Assembly: GCF_023276435.1 (NCBI RefSeq)
Contig: NZ_JALLPO010000065.1
Location: forward strand, 1 to 37,161
DNA length: 37,161 nucleotides
Reading direction: 5' to 3'
Source: Sphaerisporangium perillae
GTDB taxonomy: Bacteria; Actinomycetota; Actinomycetes; Streptosporangiales; Streptosporangiaceae
The position numbers were made by a program, and so were the translations under genes. Shown here one piece after another: positions 6,585 through 15,431 of this stretch. The notes beneath the pieces were generated by a model, which saw nothing but the letters and a program-made list of their open reading frames with translations, did no database searches and was not told the origin of the DNA. Numbering within the stretch: position 1 is the first letter of the stretch; every line of letters begins with the position of its first letter.

Positions 6585-9500
6585 GTGCGATTTCAGGTCT
6601 TGGGGTCGATGGAGGTCACCGACGGCGACCGGCCCGTCTACCTCGGCGGCGCGCGCAAGCAGCGGCTGCTGCTCGTCGCCTTGTTGGCCCGAGCGGACCA
6701 CACCGTTTCTGTGGACTGGCTGATGACCGTGTTATGGGGCGACCGGCCACCGAAATCCGCCCGGCGCAACCTCCAGCTCTACGTGCACAGGCTCCGGCGC
6801 GCCGTGGGGCCGCACACGCTCGTTGGTGGGTCGGGCGGCTACGCGGTGCTCACCGGCGAGGATCTGGACGCCTCGCGGTTCCGGGAGCTCGCCTCCCTGG
6901 GGTGCGCCGCCCTGGAGCGCGGCGACGTACTGCAGGCCAGCCAGCGGCTGCGCACCGCGCTCGACCTGTGGCGCGGGCCTGCGTTCGCCGAGTTCTCCGA
7001 CTGCGAGGAGATCGCCGAGGAAGGGGCACGGCTTGACCAGCTCAAACTCACGGTCCACGAACAGCGGGCGCAGGCGGAGCTGGCCCTGGGCCGGCACACT
7101 GGGCTGCTCGCCGAGCTGACCGACCTGACCCAGGAGCATCCCTACCGGGAGACCTTGCGCGCCCATCTCATGGTCGCGCTCTACCGGTCGGGCCGGCGCG
7201 CCGAGGCGCTGGAGGTCTTCCGCGACACCTGTGCCTTTCTCCGCGAGCAGCTCGGTGTGGAGCCCGGTCCTGTGCTGCAGCGGATACACGGCCAGATCAT
7301 GGCGGGGGACGAACGCCTCAACGTGAGCGGGGAATCCGGCACGGTGCCGCGCGAGCTGCCCGCGGACGTGCCGGGGTTCACCGGGCGCGCGGAGGCGCTG
7401 CGCGCGCTGGACGAGATGTTGCTAGCAGAGTCCGCCGCCGGGCCCGTCGTCATCGCCGGGACCGCGGGAGTGGGCAAGACCGCTCTGGCGGTGCACTGGG
7501 CACACCGGGTCACCGACCGCTTCCCCGACGGCCAGCTCCACGTCAACCTGCGCGGGTACGCGGCGGGCGCGCCGGTGCGCCCGCTCGACGTGCTGGCGAC
7601 CTTCCTGCGCGCGCTGGGGCTGCCGAACGAGCAGATCCCGGCCGACGAGACGGAGGCGGCGGCACGATACCGCTCCCTCGCCGCGGACCGCCGGATGCTG
7701 GTGGTGCTGGACAACGCCGTCTCCGCCGAGCAGGTCAGGCCACTCCTGCCGGGCAGCCGCGGGTGCGCGGTGGTGGTCACCAGCCGCGACCGGCTGAGCG
7801 GGCTCATCGCGCTGGACGGCGCCCGGCGCCTCACGCTGGACGCACTGCCTCCCTCTGAGGCCGAGAGCCTCCTCGTCCGGCTGCTCGGCGCGGACCGGGT
7901 CGGTCGCGAGCCTGCGGTCGCCACCCGGCTGGCGAGGCTGTGCGGCAACCTGCCGCTGGCCCTGCGCATCGCAGCGGCCCACCTGATCGACCAGCCTCGC
8001 CGTCTCCTCGCCGACTACACCGACGATCTCAGCATGGGCGACCCGATCACCGCCCTGACCGTCGAGGGCGACGAAAAATCGGCGGTGAGCGCTGCGTTCC
8101 ACCTGTCGTACCTCTCCCTGCCGGAGGCGACACGGCGGCTTTTCCGGTGGCTCGGTCTGGTCCCCCTGCACGACTTCAGCATGGCCAGCGCCGCGGTGCT
8201 GGCAGGCATGACTGAGGGCGACACGCGTACGGCTCTGGATGCTCTAGCCGCCGCCCACCTGATCTGCCAGCCGGACCGTGGTCGCTTCACTCTGCACGAC
8301 CTGCTCCGCCGGTATGCCGGTAACCTCGCCGACGAGAACGACGCGGAACAGGAGCGGGCTGGGGCGGTACGGCGGCTATTCGAGTGGTATCTGCGGGTGG
8401 AGACCGCGGCCGTCGAGCTGTTGTATCCCGAGATTCTGCGGCTTCCCGACCAGGAGAAGACACGCGATCGGATGCCCTGGGGGAACGACCCGGTCGCCGC
8501 GCTCGACTGGATGGACACCGAGCGCCAGAACCTTATGCAGGTACTCCGCCGCGCCGCGCTGCACGGGCCGAAGTCCATGGCGTGGCGGCTGGCCGACGGG
8601 CTGCGCGGCTACCACGAACAACGCCGGCACATGGTGGACTGGTTCACGTCCGGACGCGCCGCGATCGCCGCGACCCGCGCGGAAGGCGACAGGCGGGCGG
8701 AGTCCGCGGCGTCGCTGAACCTCGGTCACGCGTACGCCTGCCTGGGTCGCTATGGCCGCGGAATCGCTTGGCTCAACCGCGCCATCACGCTGAGCGCCGA
8801 CTCAGGGTGGCAGAGGGGCGAGGCGACGGCTCTGAACCTCCTCGGCGTGGTGTTGCACGTCGTCGGGCGATCGGAGGAGTCCGAGAGCCGCCTGACGCGC
8901 GCGCTGGAGCTTAACGAACGCCTGGGATCGCGGAACGCGCAGGCCATCGCGCTGCTCAACCTCTCCTACACTTTCGGAGAGTACGGCAGGCTCCGCGAAG
9001 GAGTCGATCATGCCGGTCAAGCCCTGGCGCTGTTCCGCGAGATACAGGCGCCCGCGTCCGGAGCCCTGGCCCTGACCAACCTGGCCGAGCTTCAGTATCT
9101 GCTGGGCCGGTTCGACCAGGCCACGAGCCACCTGGACACCGCTCTGAGCCGGCACCGTGAGCTCGGCGGCCTGTACGGAGAGGCGATCACCCTGATCGTG
9201 CACGCCCAGCTGCACCTGAGCTCCTCCCGCGTCGAAGAGGCTCGCGACTACGCGCAGACGGCGCTGGAGATCGGCAGAGAGATCGGCGACCACCATACGC
9301 AAGCCGCGGCTCACAGTGTGCTGGGCTCGATATACGACGTCGACGGCGACCACGAACACGCGATCGGACTGTACGAGACCGCCTCACGCATCGCCGAGGA
9401 GATCGACGCCCGTTATCCGCTCGGAGTGGCCCTGGTGGGAATGGCGAGCGCTCATTATCACCGCGGTGCCCACACGACCTCGGCAGACTATGCGAGACGG

Positions 9501-9827
9501 GCCATGGAGCTCGCGGGTAAGGCGCAATACGGGATCCTCGAAGGCCAGGCGCTGACGCTGCTCGCCTCCGCCTCCCACGGGCAGGGCTTGTCGCCGATGG
9601 CCCTCGCGTACGGCAACCAGGCTCTGAACAGGCATCGCCAGACCGGGCACCTCCTGGGCCAGGCGCAGGCTCATTTTCTCCTCGCCAGGGTGCTGCGCGA
9701 CCTCGATCAAATGGCTCGCGCGGCCGGGCACTGGGAGGACGCGGCCCGTATCCACGCCGAGATCGGCATCCCCGTCCCTCAGGCTCAGGGCGCCACCGAG
9801 CAGGCAAGCGACTTGAGGTTGCCGTAG
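6585..9827 (+). CDS. AfsR/SARP-type pathway regulator (wHTH-BTAD-NB-ARC-TPR)
   Basis: A 1080-aa transcription activator. Residues 1-~95 are an OmpR-like winged helix (RFQVLGSMEVTDGD, then LQLYVHRLRRAVG). Residues ~95-245 are the bacterial transcription activator domain (ending FLREQLGVEPGPVLQRIHGQ). Residues ~285-560 are an NB-ARC ATPase with Walker A GTAGVGKTA (~291-299), Walker B RMLVVLDNA (~370) and CGNLPLALRIAAAHL. Residues ~690-1060 are TPR repeats (LNLGHAYACLGRYGRGIAWL and similar). Such SARPs bind tandem 11-bp repeats and recruit RNA polymerase. Matching repeats occur at 10980-11023 and 18547-18590. The start is GTG 6585 after GAGGTG. Its end overlaps the convergent M29-like gene by 43 bases. 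Confidence 0.92.
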   Translation: MRFQVLGSMEVTDGDRPVYLGGARKQRLLLVALLARADHTVSVDWLMTVLWGDRPPKSARRNLQLYVHRLRRAVGPHTLVGGSGGYAVLTGEDLDASRFRELASLGCAALERGDVLQASQRLRTALDLWRGPAFAEFSDCEEIAEEGARLDQLKLTVHEQRAQAELALGRHTGLLAELTDLTQEHPYRETLRAHLMVALYRSGRRAEALEVFRDTCAFLREQLGVEPGPVLQRIHGQIMAGDERLNVSGESGTVPRELPADVPGFTGRAEALRALDEMLLAESAAGPVVIAGTAGVGKTALAVHWAHRVTDRFPDGQLHVNLRGYAAGAPVRPLDVLATFLRALGLPNEQIPADETEAAARYRSLAADRRMLVVLDNAVSAEQVRPLLPGSRGCAVVVTSRDRLSGLIALDGARRLTLDALPPSEAESLLVRLLGADRVGREPAVATRLARLCGNLPLALRIAAAHLIDQPRRLLADYTDDLSMGDPITALTVEGDEKSAVSAAFHLSYLSLPEATRRLFRWLGLVPLHDFSMASAAVLAGMTEGDTRTALDALAAAHLICQPDRGRFTLHDLLRRYAGNLADENDAEQERAGAVRRLFEWYLRVETAAVELLYPEILRLPDQEKTRDRMPWGNDPVAALDWMDTERQNLMQVLRRAALHGPKSMAWRLADGLRGYHEQRRHMVDWFTSGRAAIAATRAEGDRRAESAASLNLGHAYACLGRYGRGIAWLNRAITLSADSGWQRGEATALNLLGVVLHVVGRSEESESRLTRALELNERLGSRNAQAIALLNLSYTFGEYGRLREGVDHAGQALALFREIQAPASGALALTNLAELQYLLGRFDQATSHLDTALSRHRELGGLYGEAITLIVHAQLHLSSSRVEEARDYAQTALEIGREIGDHHTQAAAHSVLGSIYDVDGDHEHAIGLYETASRIAEEIDARYPLGVALVGMASAHYHRGAHTTSADYARRAMELAGKAQYGILEGQALTLLASASHGQGLSPMALAYGNQALNRHRQTGHLLGQAQAHFLLARVLRDLDQMARAAGHWEDAARIHAEIGIPVPQAQGATEQASDLRLP

Positions 9828-10915
9828 GCCATGCCGCAGCAGTCGCCGGTGGTGTCCTCCTCGTAGATGTCCAGCGGATGTGGCTCGCTGGTGGGCACGA
9901 AGCGGGTCAGGTCGATCGGTTCTAGGTCGTCGTCCACCCACACGAACGCGCCGTTGGTGATCAGGTCGAGGTGGATCTCGGCGACGTAGGGCACCCGCTC
10001 GAAGCTCTGGTTGTGCTGGCCGAAGCCCAGGTGCACGGCGCATCGCCGCTCGTTGATGTGCGAGTTGGCGGGGATGAACCCGTCGATGCCGCGGTTGGTG
10101 CCCAGGCCGAGCTCGCCGACCCTGCGCCCGTGCGGCGAGTCCAGGCAGAGTTGCAGCATCTCCCGCAACGGTTCGTTGGCGCAGGTCAGCTCCACCGCCA
10201 TGCTGTTCTCGATCTCCACCCGCACCGGGTTGGCGGCCAGCCGGGCGTCCAGTGAAGTGAGCACGTTCACATTGAACGCGCCGTCGGCGACCAAGACTCC
10301 GTCCACCCTGGCCGGATGGGTCGCGATCTCGCCTGCGGGCACGATGGTGAAGCCGCCGGGGTGCGGAAGTCCTCGGTCGCTGATCCATTTGAACCTGTTG
10401 GAGTCGATCTCGATGGTGAGGTCGGTGCCGCTGTCCGTCCGCACCCGGATCTTGCGGGCGGGCTGGATGCGGTGCAGCAGCGAGGCGTTGAACCGCGACA
10501 GGTCGTCCGGCGTCACGTTGACGGCCTTGGTGAAGAACTCGGTGGAGGCGCTGATCACCCGCAGGATCATGGTGCGATGCCGGCCGTACCTGTTCAGTAC
10601 GGCTTCGAAGACCTCGAAATGGGCCATTCCTGCGCGTTCGAGGGTGATGACGACCAGTCGCCCGGGGAGGGTGGCCGGGTCCGGCAGGACCCCGTCCAGC
10701 CTCTCGGCGAAGTCGGGGTCGGTCATCGGGCGCATCGCCACGATCCCGGCCTTGAACCCGCGCTGCCGCAGCGCCAGCACGATCCAGGCCGCGGGCCCCC
10801 GGCAGTCGGGCGTATAGGTGATCACATACGTGTCGTCCTCGGCGAGTCGCGCGTAGTTGTCCAGAAAGGCCTCCACGCCTTGGAAGACGTCCTCATCCGG
10901 CAGTACGTAAGTCAC
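9785..10915 (-). CDS. M29 aminopeptidase-like metalloprotein, copy 1
   Basis: A 376-aa cytosolic protein starting at GTG 10915 with AAGGAG six bases upstream. It is a close paralogue of the protein at 18985-20151. It keeps the metal-site motifs of the M29 (aminopeptidase T/AmpS) fold: PAGEIATHPAR, GELGLGTN, CAVHLGFGQHNQ and IHLDLITNGA with its HxD pair. The position where M29 enzymes have a ligand Tyr, seven residues after the first His, is Asn, so peptidase activity is not certain. The related NicX dioxygenases also use this fold and an HxD pair. Both copies end with an unusual TGDCCG..YG.L motif. It is driven by the SARP-box promoter at 10963-11023, divergent from the exporter gene. Probable role (inferred): modification or trimming of the cluster peptide. 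Confidence 0.7.
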   Translation of the reverse strand: MTYVLPDEDVFQGVEAFLDNYARLAEDDTYVITYTPDCRGPAAWIVLALRQRGFKAGIVAMRPMTDPDFAERLDGVLPDPATLPGRLVVITLERAGMAHFEVFEAVLNRYGRHRTMILRVISASTEFFTKAVNVTPDDLSRFNASLLHRIQPARKIRVRTDSGTDLTIEIDSNRFKWISDRGLPHPGGFTIVPAGEIATHPARVDGVLVADGAFNVNVLTSLDARLAANPVRVEIENSMAVELTCANEPLREMLQLCLDSPHGRRVGELGLGTNRGIDGFIPANSHINERRCAVHLGFGQHNQSFERVPYVAEIHLDLITNGAFVWVDDDLEPIDLTRFVPTSEPHPLDIYEEDTTGDCCGMAYGNLKSLACSVAP

Positions 10916-10962
10916 GCTTGTCTCCTTCTCAAAGACTGGACGGCGTGGTCCGCCCGCTCCCA

Positions 10963-11023
10963 GTTCTACGTTTGTCTGGGTGGCTGGTCACTACTTTGAC
11001 GCTGGCATGACATTGCAAATGCA
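10963..11023 (-). promoter_or_regulatory. SARP operator (four 11-bp tandem units) and -10 of the M29-like copy 1 promoter
   Basis: Reading leftward: TGCATTTGCAA (11023-11013), TGTCATGCCAG (11012-11002), CGTCAAAGTAG (11001-10991) and TGACCAGCCAC (10990-10980). Then come 11 bases and TAGAAC as the -10 (10968-10963). The same four-unit layout, the same 11-base gap and a -10 recur at 18530-18590. Tandem 11-bp-periodic repeats overlapping the -35 are the known SARP-binding architecture. Confidence 0.75.
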
Positions 11024-11087
11024 GCAACAGTCCAGAATTCGCCGGAGCGGACGGTTGCGGCCAGGTCCGAACCTCTGCAGGAAACGG

Positions 11088-11124
11088 CCACTTTCGTTAT
11101 CGCATTTCCTTCGGCGAGCATTCT
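11088..11124 (+). promoter_or_regulatory. Rightward promoter candidate for the MFS exporter
   Basis: CCACTTTCG (11088-11096) lies 31 bases before CATTCT (11119-11124), a plausible -10. The same CCACTTTCG occurs 20 bases before CATACT in the paralogous region at 18654-18679. The spacings differ by exactly one 11-base turn. Confidence 0.35.
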
Positions 11125-11171
11125 GTACGACGACTCGAAAAAGCGCATCGATATAACCGGAAGGCAGTGCA

Positions 11172-12434
11172 ATGACTACAGTGGAAGCCCCCGAGACGGC
11201 AGGGAGGGGTGAACGCAGGCCTAACCGGATATTCCGTGCCTACTGGGCAGCGGTGGGCGTGTCCCAGCTCGGTTCGGCCGTCAGCCTGGTCACCATCCCG
11301 CTGATCGCCGCGGTGACCCTGCGGGCCACCCCCGACCAGATGGCGTGGCTCGTCGCCGCGGGCATGCTCCCGTCCCTCCTAGTCCGCGTGCCGGCAGCCG
11401 CGTGGTCGGATTCGGCGCGCGACAGGGTACCCCTGATGATCGCGTGCAACGTCGTCCAGGCGCTGATCATCGGACTTGTCCCGCTGCTCTGGGTGCTGGA
11501 CGCGCTGAACTTCACCACACTGGTGATCCTGGTGGGCGGTGCGTCGCTCGCCGTCGGGGTCTACTCGTCGTTGTCCAGCCCGGTGCTGGTGGAGATCGTG
11601 CCGAAGGAAGACCTCGTCGACTCCAACGGGCGGATCAGCGCCACTCGCAGCGTGGCCGACATTGGCGGCCCCGCGCTCGGCGGCGTACTGCTCGCGGTTC
11701 TCGCGGCGCCCTGGGTAGTGCTCGTCGACGCGGTGTCGTTCCTGCTGTCCGCGCTGCTGCTGACCCGCGTGCCCTCGCGGCGAAGCCCTACGGCAGAGGA
11801 CACGGCCCCGCAGCGGAGCCCGGGCGGCATACTCGCCCTGGCACGGGCTCTGGCCGGGCGCTCCGGGGTGCAGGCGGCCGTCACGGTCGGGCTGGTCAAC
11901 GGCGTCGTGGACACCGTACTGGTCCTGTTCATGGTCCACGAGCTACGCCTGCACAGCTCGGCGGTCGGGTTGCTGCTCGGGCTCGGCGCAGTCGGCGGGG
12001 TGGCCGGCGGCCTCCTGGTGGGCAAGATCCTCGGCCAGCACGGCCCGGGACCCACCCTGGCGGTGGGCGTGCTGGTCACGATCCTCTCGCTCGTCCTGCT
12101 GCCGTTCGCCGTGGCCGGATGGTCGGGCGCCACGGCGGTGGTGGTCTTCGAACTGGCCGGCAGCTTTGGCGGCACCCTCATCATCGCCACCGTCTTCGGC
12201 TCCCTCCAGGGCGCGGCCCCCGAGGGCAAGGTGGCGCGGGTCATGGCACTCGCTGGCGCCTTCCTGCAGGTGGCGACCCTGGTCGGCGCCGCGGTTGGTG
12301 GCGTGCTCGGCACGCGTCTCGGGCTTCGGGAGACGGTCTCCGTGGGCGTGGTGCTGCTGGTGGTGGCGCTCGTGCCGCAGGTGGTGAGGTGGGGCGCGAA
12401 CCGATGGAAGATCGACTCCCAAGAGATCGGATGA
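11172..12434 (+). CDS. MFS-family exporter (MFS_3/EntS-like)
   Basis: A 420-aa integral membrane protein with about 12 hydrophobic segments. Features are YWAAVGVSQLGSAVSLVTIP at the first helix, the loop-2 motif AAAWSDSARDRVPLMI, and SNGRISATRSVADIGGPALG before the sixth helix. These are typical of the actinobacterial MFS_3 drug/siderophore exporters. It probably exports the cluster product by proton antiport. ATG 11172 is preceded by GGAAGG seven bases upstream. It is transcribed divergently from M29-like copy 1 across the SARP-box region and is followed 44 bases later by an 89-aa gene. Confidence 0.85.
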   Translation: MTTVEAPETAGRGERRPNRIFRAYWAAVGVSQLGSAVSLVTIPLIAAVTLRATPDQMAWLVAAGMLPSLLVRVPAAAWSDSARDRVPLMIACNVVQALIIGLVPLLWVLDALNFTTLVILVGGASLAVGVYSSLSSPVLVEIVPKEDLVDSNGRISATRSVADIGGPALGGVLLAVLAAPWVVLVDAVSFLLSALLLTRVPSRRSPTAEDTAPQRSPGGILALARALAGRSGVQAAVTVGLVNGVVDTVLVLFMVHELRLHSSAVGLLLGLGAVGGVAGGLLVGKILGQHGPGPTLAVGVLVTILSLVLLPFAVAGWSGATAVVVFELAGSFGGTLIIATVFGSLQGAAPEGKVARVMALAGAFLQVATLVGAAVGGVLGTRLGLRETVSVGVVLLVVALVPQVVRWGANRWKIDSQEIG

Positions 12435-12478
12435 CAGGCGGCGCCCGCCGTACAACCTTTTCGAACAGGACCCACGCG

Positions 12479-12748
12479 ATGCACCTCACGGTCGTGACGG
12501 TCGGCACGCCAGGCTGGCTCGTCGCCGCCGACCCCCTGCGCTCTGCGCTGCAAAGCAGCGTGACCGCGGCGGACCATCTTGAGCACGCCTACCTCGACGT
12601 GGTCAGACACCAGGTCGTCTTCGCCCTTTTCCTTCGGGTCACCGATCAACGCTCCGCGCTCGGCCTGGCCGAGCAACTGTGCAGAAGGACGATGGCCACC
12701 GTCATCCCCTCGGGAGAATGGACGGTGGTCTCGGTGCGTATTGGCTGA
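12479..12748 (+). CDS. 89-aa hypothetical protein of the cluster
   Basis: A small protein starting at ATG 12479, ending just before a strong hairpin. It is rich in strands and helices: HLTVVTVGTPGWLVAADPLR, then VTAADHLEHAYLDVVRHQVV and EWTVVSVRIG at the end. This alternation resembles a compact alpha/beta sandwich. I do not recognise the family. The frame is open far upstream across the MFS gene, but only this terminal part is independent. Its place as the last gene of the exporter unit suggests a role in the pathway. An accessory or immunity factor is possible but unproven. Confidence 0.55.
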   Translation: MHLTVVTVGTPGWLVAADPLRSALQSSVTAADHLEHAYLDVVRHQVVFALFLRVTDQRSALGLAEQLCRRTMATVIPSGEWTVVSVRIG

Positions 12749-12760
12749 TCCGCTACAAGG

Positions 12761-12792
12761 AAGCGCGGCCCCCGAGGCGGAGAGCCGCGCTT
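12761..12792. terminator. Convergent hairpin terminator
   Basis: AAGCGCGGC (12761-12769) pairs with GCCGCGCTT (12784-12792) around a 14-base loop. It lies between the end of the 89-aa gene and the end of pepN on the other strand, so it can serve both. The outer A/T pairs give short A and T runs. Confidence 0.65.
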
Positions 12793-12815
12793 ACTTGTGC
12801 CCGCGGGGTGCTCGC

Positions 12816-15359
12816 TCAGGACTCGCGGGCCGAGCGGTCCGTCCTGCGGGCCCGCTGGGCCCGCAGGACGCGGTCGTTGCCCTCGGTGACCAGCCGGCGC
12901 AGGGACACGGGATGCCCCTCCTCCGCGAGCCATGCCGTGGCCGCGGTCACCGTCTCGGCCGACACCTGGTAGACCGGATAGCCGATGGTCAGGAAGTCGG
13001 CCGCCGAGTCGCTGTCGCGTATCTTCCAGACGTTCGCCGCGTCGGAGAAGAACAACGGCATGAAGGGCGCGGTCAGAGACACCTGGGCCGGGTGCTGGAA
13101 GCCCAGGGTGAGCGCCCTGGCGCGCCAGTTGGGCAGGTCCGGGTCGGTGGTCAACTCCTCCCACACGGCTGACTTGGACGCGTGCGAGGGTATGAGCGCG
13201 GTCGCGGTGGCCGCGCCCGCGTCGCCCGCTGAGGTGCGGTCGGCGGCGTGCTTCACCGAGATGGCGGCGGGGTCGATGGCGTCGTTGGCGACCAGCGCCT
13301 GGATCACCTGCCAGCGCAGCTCACCGGTGAGCGCGAGGCCCTCGGGCACGCCGGTCCCCGCCAGCCAGTCACGGAGCGTGCACAGATCCTCCTCGCCGCG
13401 CGCCGTGCCCACGAAGGCGCGGGCCCAGGCAAGCTGCAGGCCACCGCCCGGCTCGGCGGCCCGTATCGCCGATCTCGCGGTGCCTGCCAGCAGTGCCCAA
13501 CCGGAGGGCGACCAGCCGGGGTCGGCATACTGGCCGAGTGCCAGGGCTGCCTGCCGAAGCGTCACGCTCACCAGCGTGACGTCCCGTTCCCTGGGCAGCG
13601 CGCCGGAGACCAGCGCGAGATAGTCACGAGTGGCCATCTCACCGTCACGGGTCATGTCCCAGGTGGCGGCCCAGCACAGGGCCCTGGGCAGGGATGATTC
13701 GAAGGTGCCCAGATGGTGCACCACGGCCGCCATCGACCGTTCGTCGAGCCGGAGCTTGGCGTAGGTCAGGTCGTCGTCGTTGAGCAGGAGCACGTCGGGC
13801 GCGCGGACTCCGGTGAGTGCGGTGACGGCGGTCTCCCGTCCCGCCACGTCCAGTTCCAGCCGGTTGCGGCGTACCAGGACTCCGTCGTCGAGGTCGTACA
13901 AACCGATGCCGAGGCGGTGAGGGCGCAACGCCGGATGGCTCTCCGGCGCCTCCTGGAGGATCTTTACGGCAGTGTAACGCCCGTCCGTGCCCGTCGAGAC
14001 GACCGGTCGCAGTGTGTTGACCTGGGCGGACTTCAACCAGGCGGCGGCGAAGGCGGACAGGTCACGGCCGGAGGTCTCCTGGAGCGCGCTCAGCAGGTCC
14101 GCGAACGTAGCGGTCTGCCAGGCGTGCCGACCGAAGTAGGCACGCAGTCCGGCCACGAACGACTCCAGGCCGACGTAGGCCACCAGTTGCTTGACGACGC
14201 TCGCGCCCTTCGCGTACGTGATGCCGTCGAAGTTGACGGCGACCGCCTCCACGTCGTGCATCTCGCTGTAGACAGGGTGGGTGCTGGAGAGCTGGTCCTG
14301 GGAGTAACCCCAGTTCTTGCGCAGGGAGAGGAACGTGGTCCACGCGTCGGTGAAGCGGGTTGCGTGCGCGGCACACCAGTGCGAGGCCCACTCGGCGAAG
14401 GACTCGTTGAGCCAGAGGTCGTCCCACCAGCGCATGGTGACCAGGTTGCCAAACCACATGTGCGCCAGCTCGTGCAGGATGGTGACGGCACGCTGTTCAC
14501 GCTCGAAATCGGTGATGGCCGACCGGAAGAGGAAAATGGCGTCGGAATGCGTGACGCACCCGAAATTCTCCATGGCTCCGGCGTTGAACTCGGGCACCCA
14601 CAACTGGTCGTATTTCGGCAGCGGATAGCGACAACCGAACCGCTCGTGAAAGAAGTCCAGGCCCTGCCGAGTAATCTCGAAAAGTTCGTCGGCCTCCAGA
14701 TGGTCCGCCATCGACCGGCGGCAGAACAACCCGAGATCTATGCCGTCGTGCTCCATGCGGACCTGGTGGTACGGTCCGGCGCACAGCGCGGTGACGTACG
14801 GCGCCATCCGCGCCGACCGCTCGAAGTGGACGGTCTTCACGGCTCCGTCGTCGACCGACCTCACGGCGGCATTCGACACGACGGTCCAGCGCGCGGGCAC
14901 CGTGGCGTGCCAGGTGTAAACCGCCTTCAGATCCGGCTGATCGAAACAGGCGAACGCGCGCTGCGCGCAGGCGGGCTGAAACTGGCTGTAGAGGTAGACC
15001 TCGTCGTCAGCGGGATCGACCACACGGTGAATGCCTTGCCCCGAGTGTGAGTATTCGAACTCCGCCGAGACCACCAGATGGTTCTCCGCCGCGAGATCGG
15101 TCAGAGCGAGCCCCTGCCCGGGGTCCCACCCCGAGGTGTCGAGCACCCGGCCGTTGAGCACCGCGCGGTGCAACCGCAGCGCCGCGACCTCGACGAAGGT
15201 GTCCTTGCCCGGTACGGCGGCGCCGAACCGGACCTCGGTGATGCTCAGAAAGGTCCGCGTACCGAGGGTCAGGTCGAGCGTGACGTCGTAGGCGGTCACT
15301 TCCACGAGGCGGGCCCGCTCCCGGGCCTCGGCCTGGGTGAGGTTGCGTACTGCTCCCAT
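12816..15359 (-). CDS. pepN: Aminopeptidase N (M1 family)
   Basis: An 847-aa zinc aminopeptidase from the chosen ATG 15359. GGAAGG lies 10 bases upstream; a GTG at 15419 would place the start inside a terminator hairpin. It has the exopeptidase motif GAMEN (261-265) and the zinc site HELAH (296-300), with the third ligand Glu 319 in LNESFAEW. A C-terminal helical ERAP1-like domain with IPSHASKSAVWEEL follows. It removes N-terminal residues from peptides in the cytosol. M1 enzymes trim leaders in some RiPP pathways. Here it lies directly after an M16 pair in the same orientation, which suggests a dedicated role rather than only housekeeping. Confidence 0.88.
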   Translation of the reverse strand: MGAVRNLTQAEARERARLVEVTAYDVTLDLTLGTRTFLSITEVRFGAAVPGKDTFVEVAALRLHRAVLNGRVLDTSGWDPGQGLALTDLAAENHLVVSAEFEYSHSGQGIHRVVDPADDEVYLYSQFQPACAQRAFACFDQPDLKAVYTWHATVPARWTVVSNAAVRSVDDGAVKTVHFERSARMAPYVTALCAGPYHQVRMEHDGIDLGLFCRRSMADHLEADELFEITRQGLDFFHERFGCRYPLPKYDQLWVPEFNAGAMENFGCVTHSDAIFLFRSAITDFEREQRAVTILHELAHMWFGNLVTMRWWDDLWLNESFAEWASHWCAAHATRFTDAWTTFLSLRKNWGYSQDQLSSTHPVYSEMHDVEAVAVNFDGITYAKGASVVKQLVAYVGLESFVAGLRAYFGRHAWQTATFADLLSALQETSGRDLSAFAAAWLKSAQVNTLRPVVSTGTDGRYTAVKILQEAPESHPALRPHRLGIGLYDLDDGVLVRRNRLELDVAGRETAVTALTGVRAPDVLLLNDDDLTYAKLRLDERSMAAVVHHLGTFESSLPRALCWAATWDMTRDGEMATRDYLALVSGALPRERDVTLVSVTLRQAALALGQYADPGWSPSGWALLAGTARSAIRAAEPGGGLQLAWARAFVGTARGEEDLCTLRDWLAGTGVPEGLALTGELRWQVIQALVANDAIDPAAISVKHAADRTSAGDAGAATATALIPSHASKSAVWEELTTDPDLPNWRARALTLGFQHPAQVSLTAPFMPLFFSDAANVWKIRDSDSAADFLTIGYPVYQVSAETVTAATAWLAEEGHPVSLRRLVTEGNDRVLRAQRARRTDRSARES

Positions 15360-15375
15360 TGGAGTCATCCCTTCC

Positions 15376-15408
15376 AGAAAAGGCCAGCCGCCCGAACGGC
15401 GGCCGGCC
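15376..15408 (-). terminator. Hairpin terminator between the M16 pair and pepN
   Basis: On the minus strand GGCCGGCCGCC (15408-15398) pairs with GGCGGCTGGCC (15392-15382), with one G-U pair and a five-base loop, followed by TTTT. This is a standard intrinsic terminator. It probably lowers pepN transcription relative to the M16 genes. Confidence 0.7.
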
Positions 15409-15431
15409 TGGTCACTCACAGGTGACGACCG

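Noticed and set aside
10966..11172. Leftward open frame of 68 codons upstream of M29-like copy 1, considered as a precursor peptide
   Set aside because: It starts at a TTG without a ribosome site and spans the SARP repeats and -10 element, so it cannot be translated from that promoter.
11345..12478. Long rightward frame overlapping the MFS gene in another frame
   Set aside because: The codon pattern is that of a GC-rich shadow (Arg/Gly/Ala-rich). Only the last 90 codons, after the MFS stop, form an independent gene.
13713..15050. Rightward 445-codon frame opposite pepN
   Set aside because: Antisense shadow of pepN in GC-rich DNA; Val/Gly/Arg-rich without domains.
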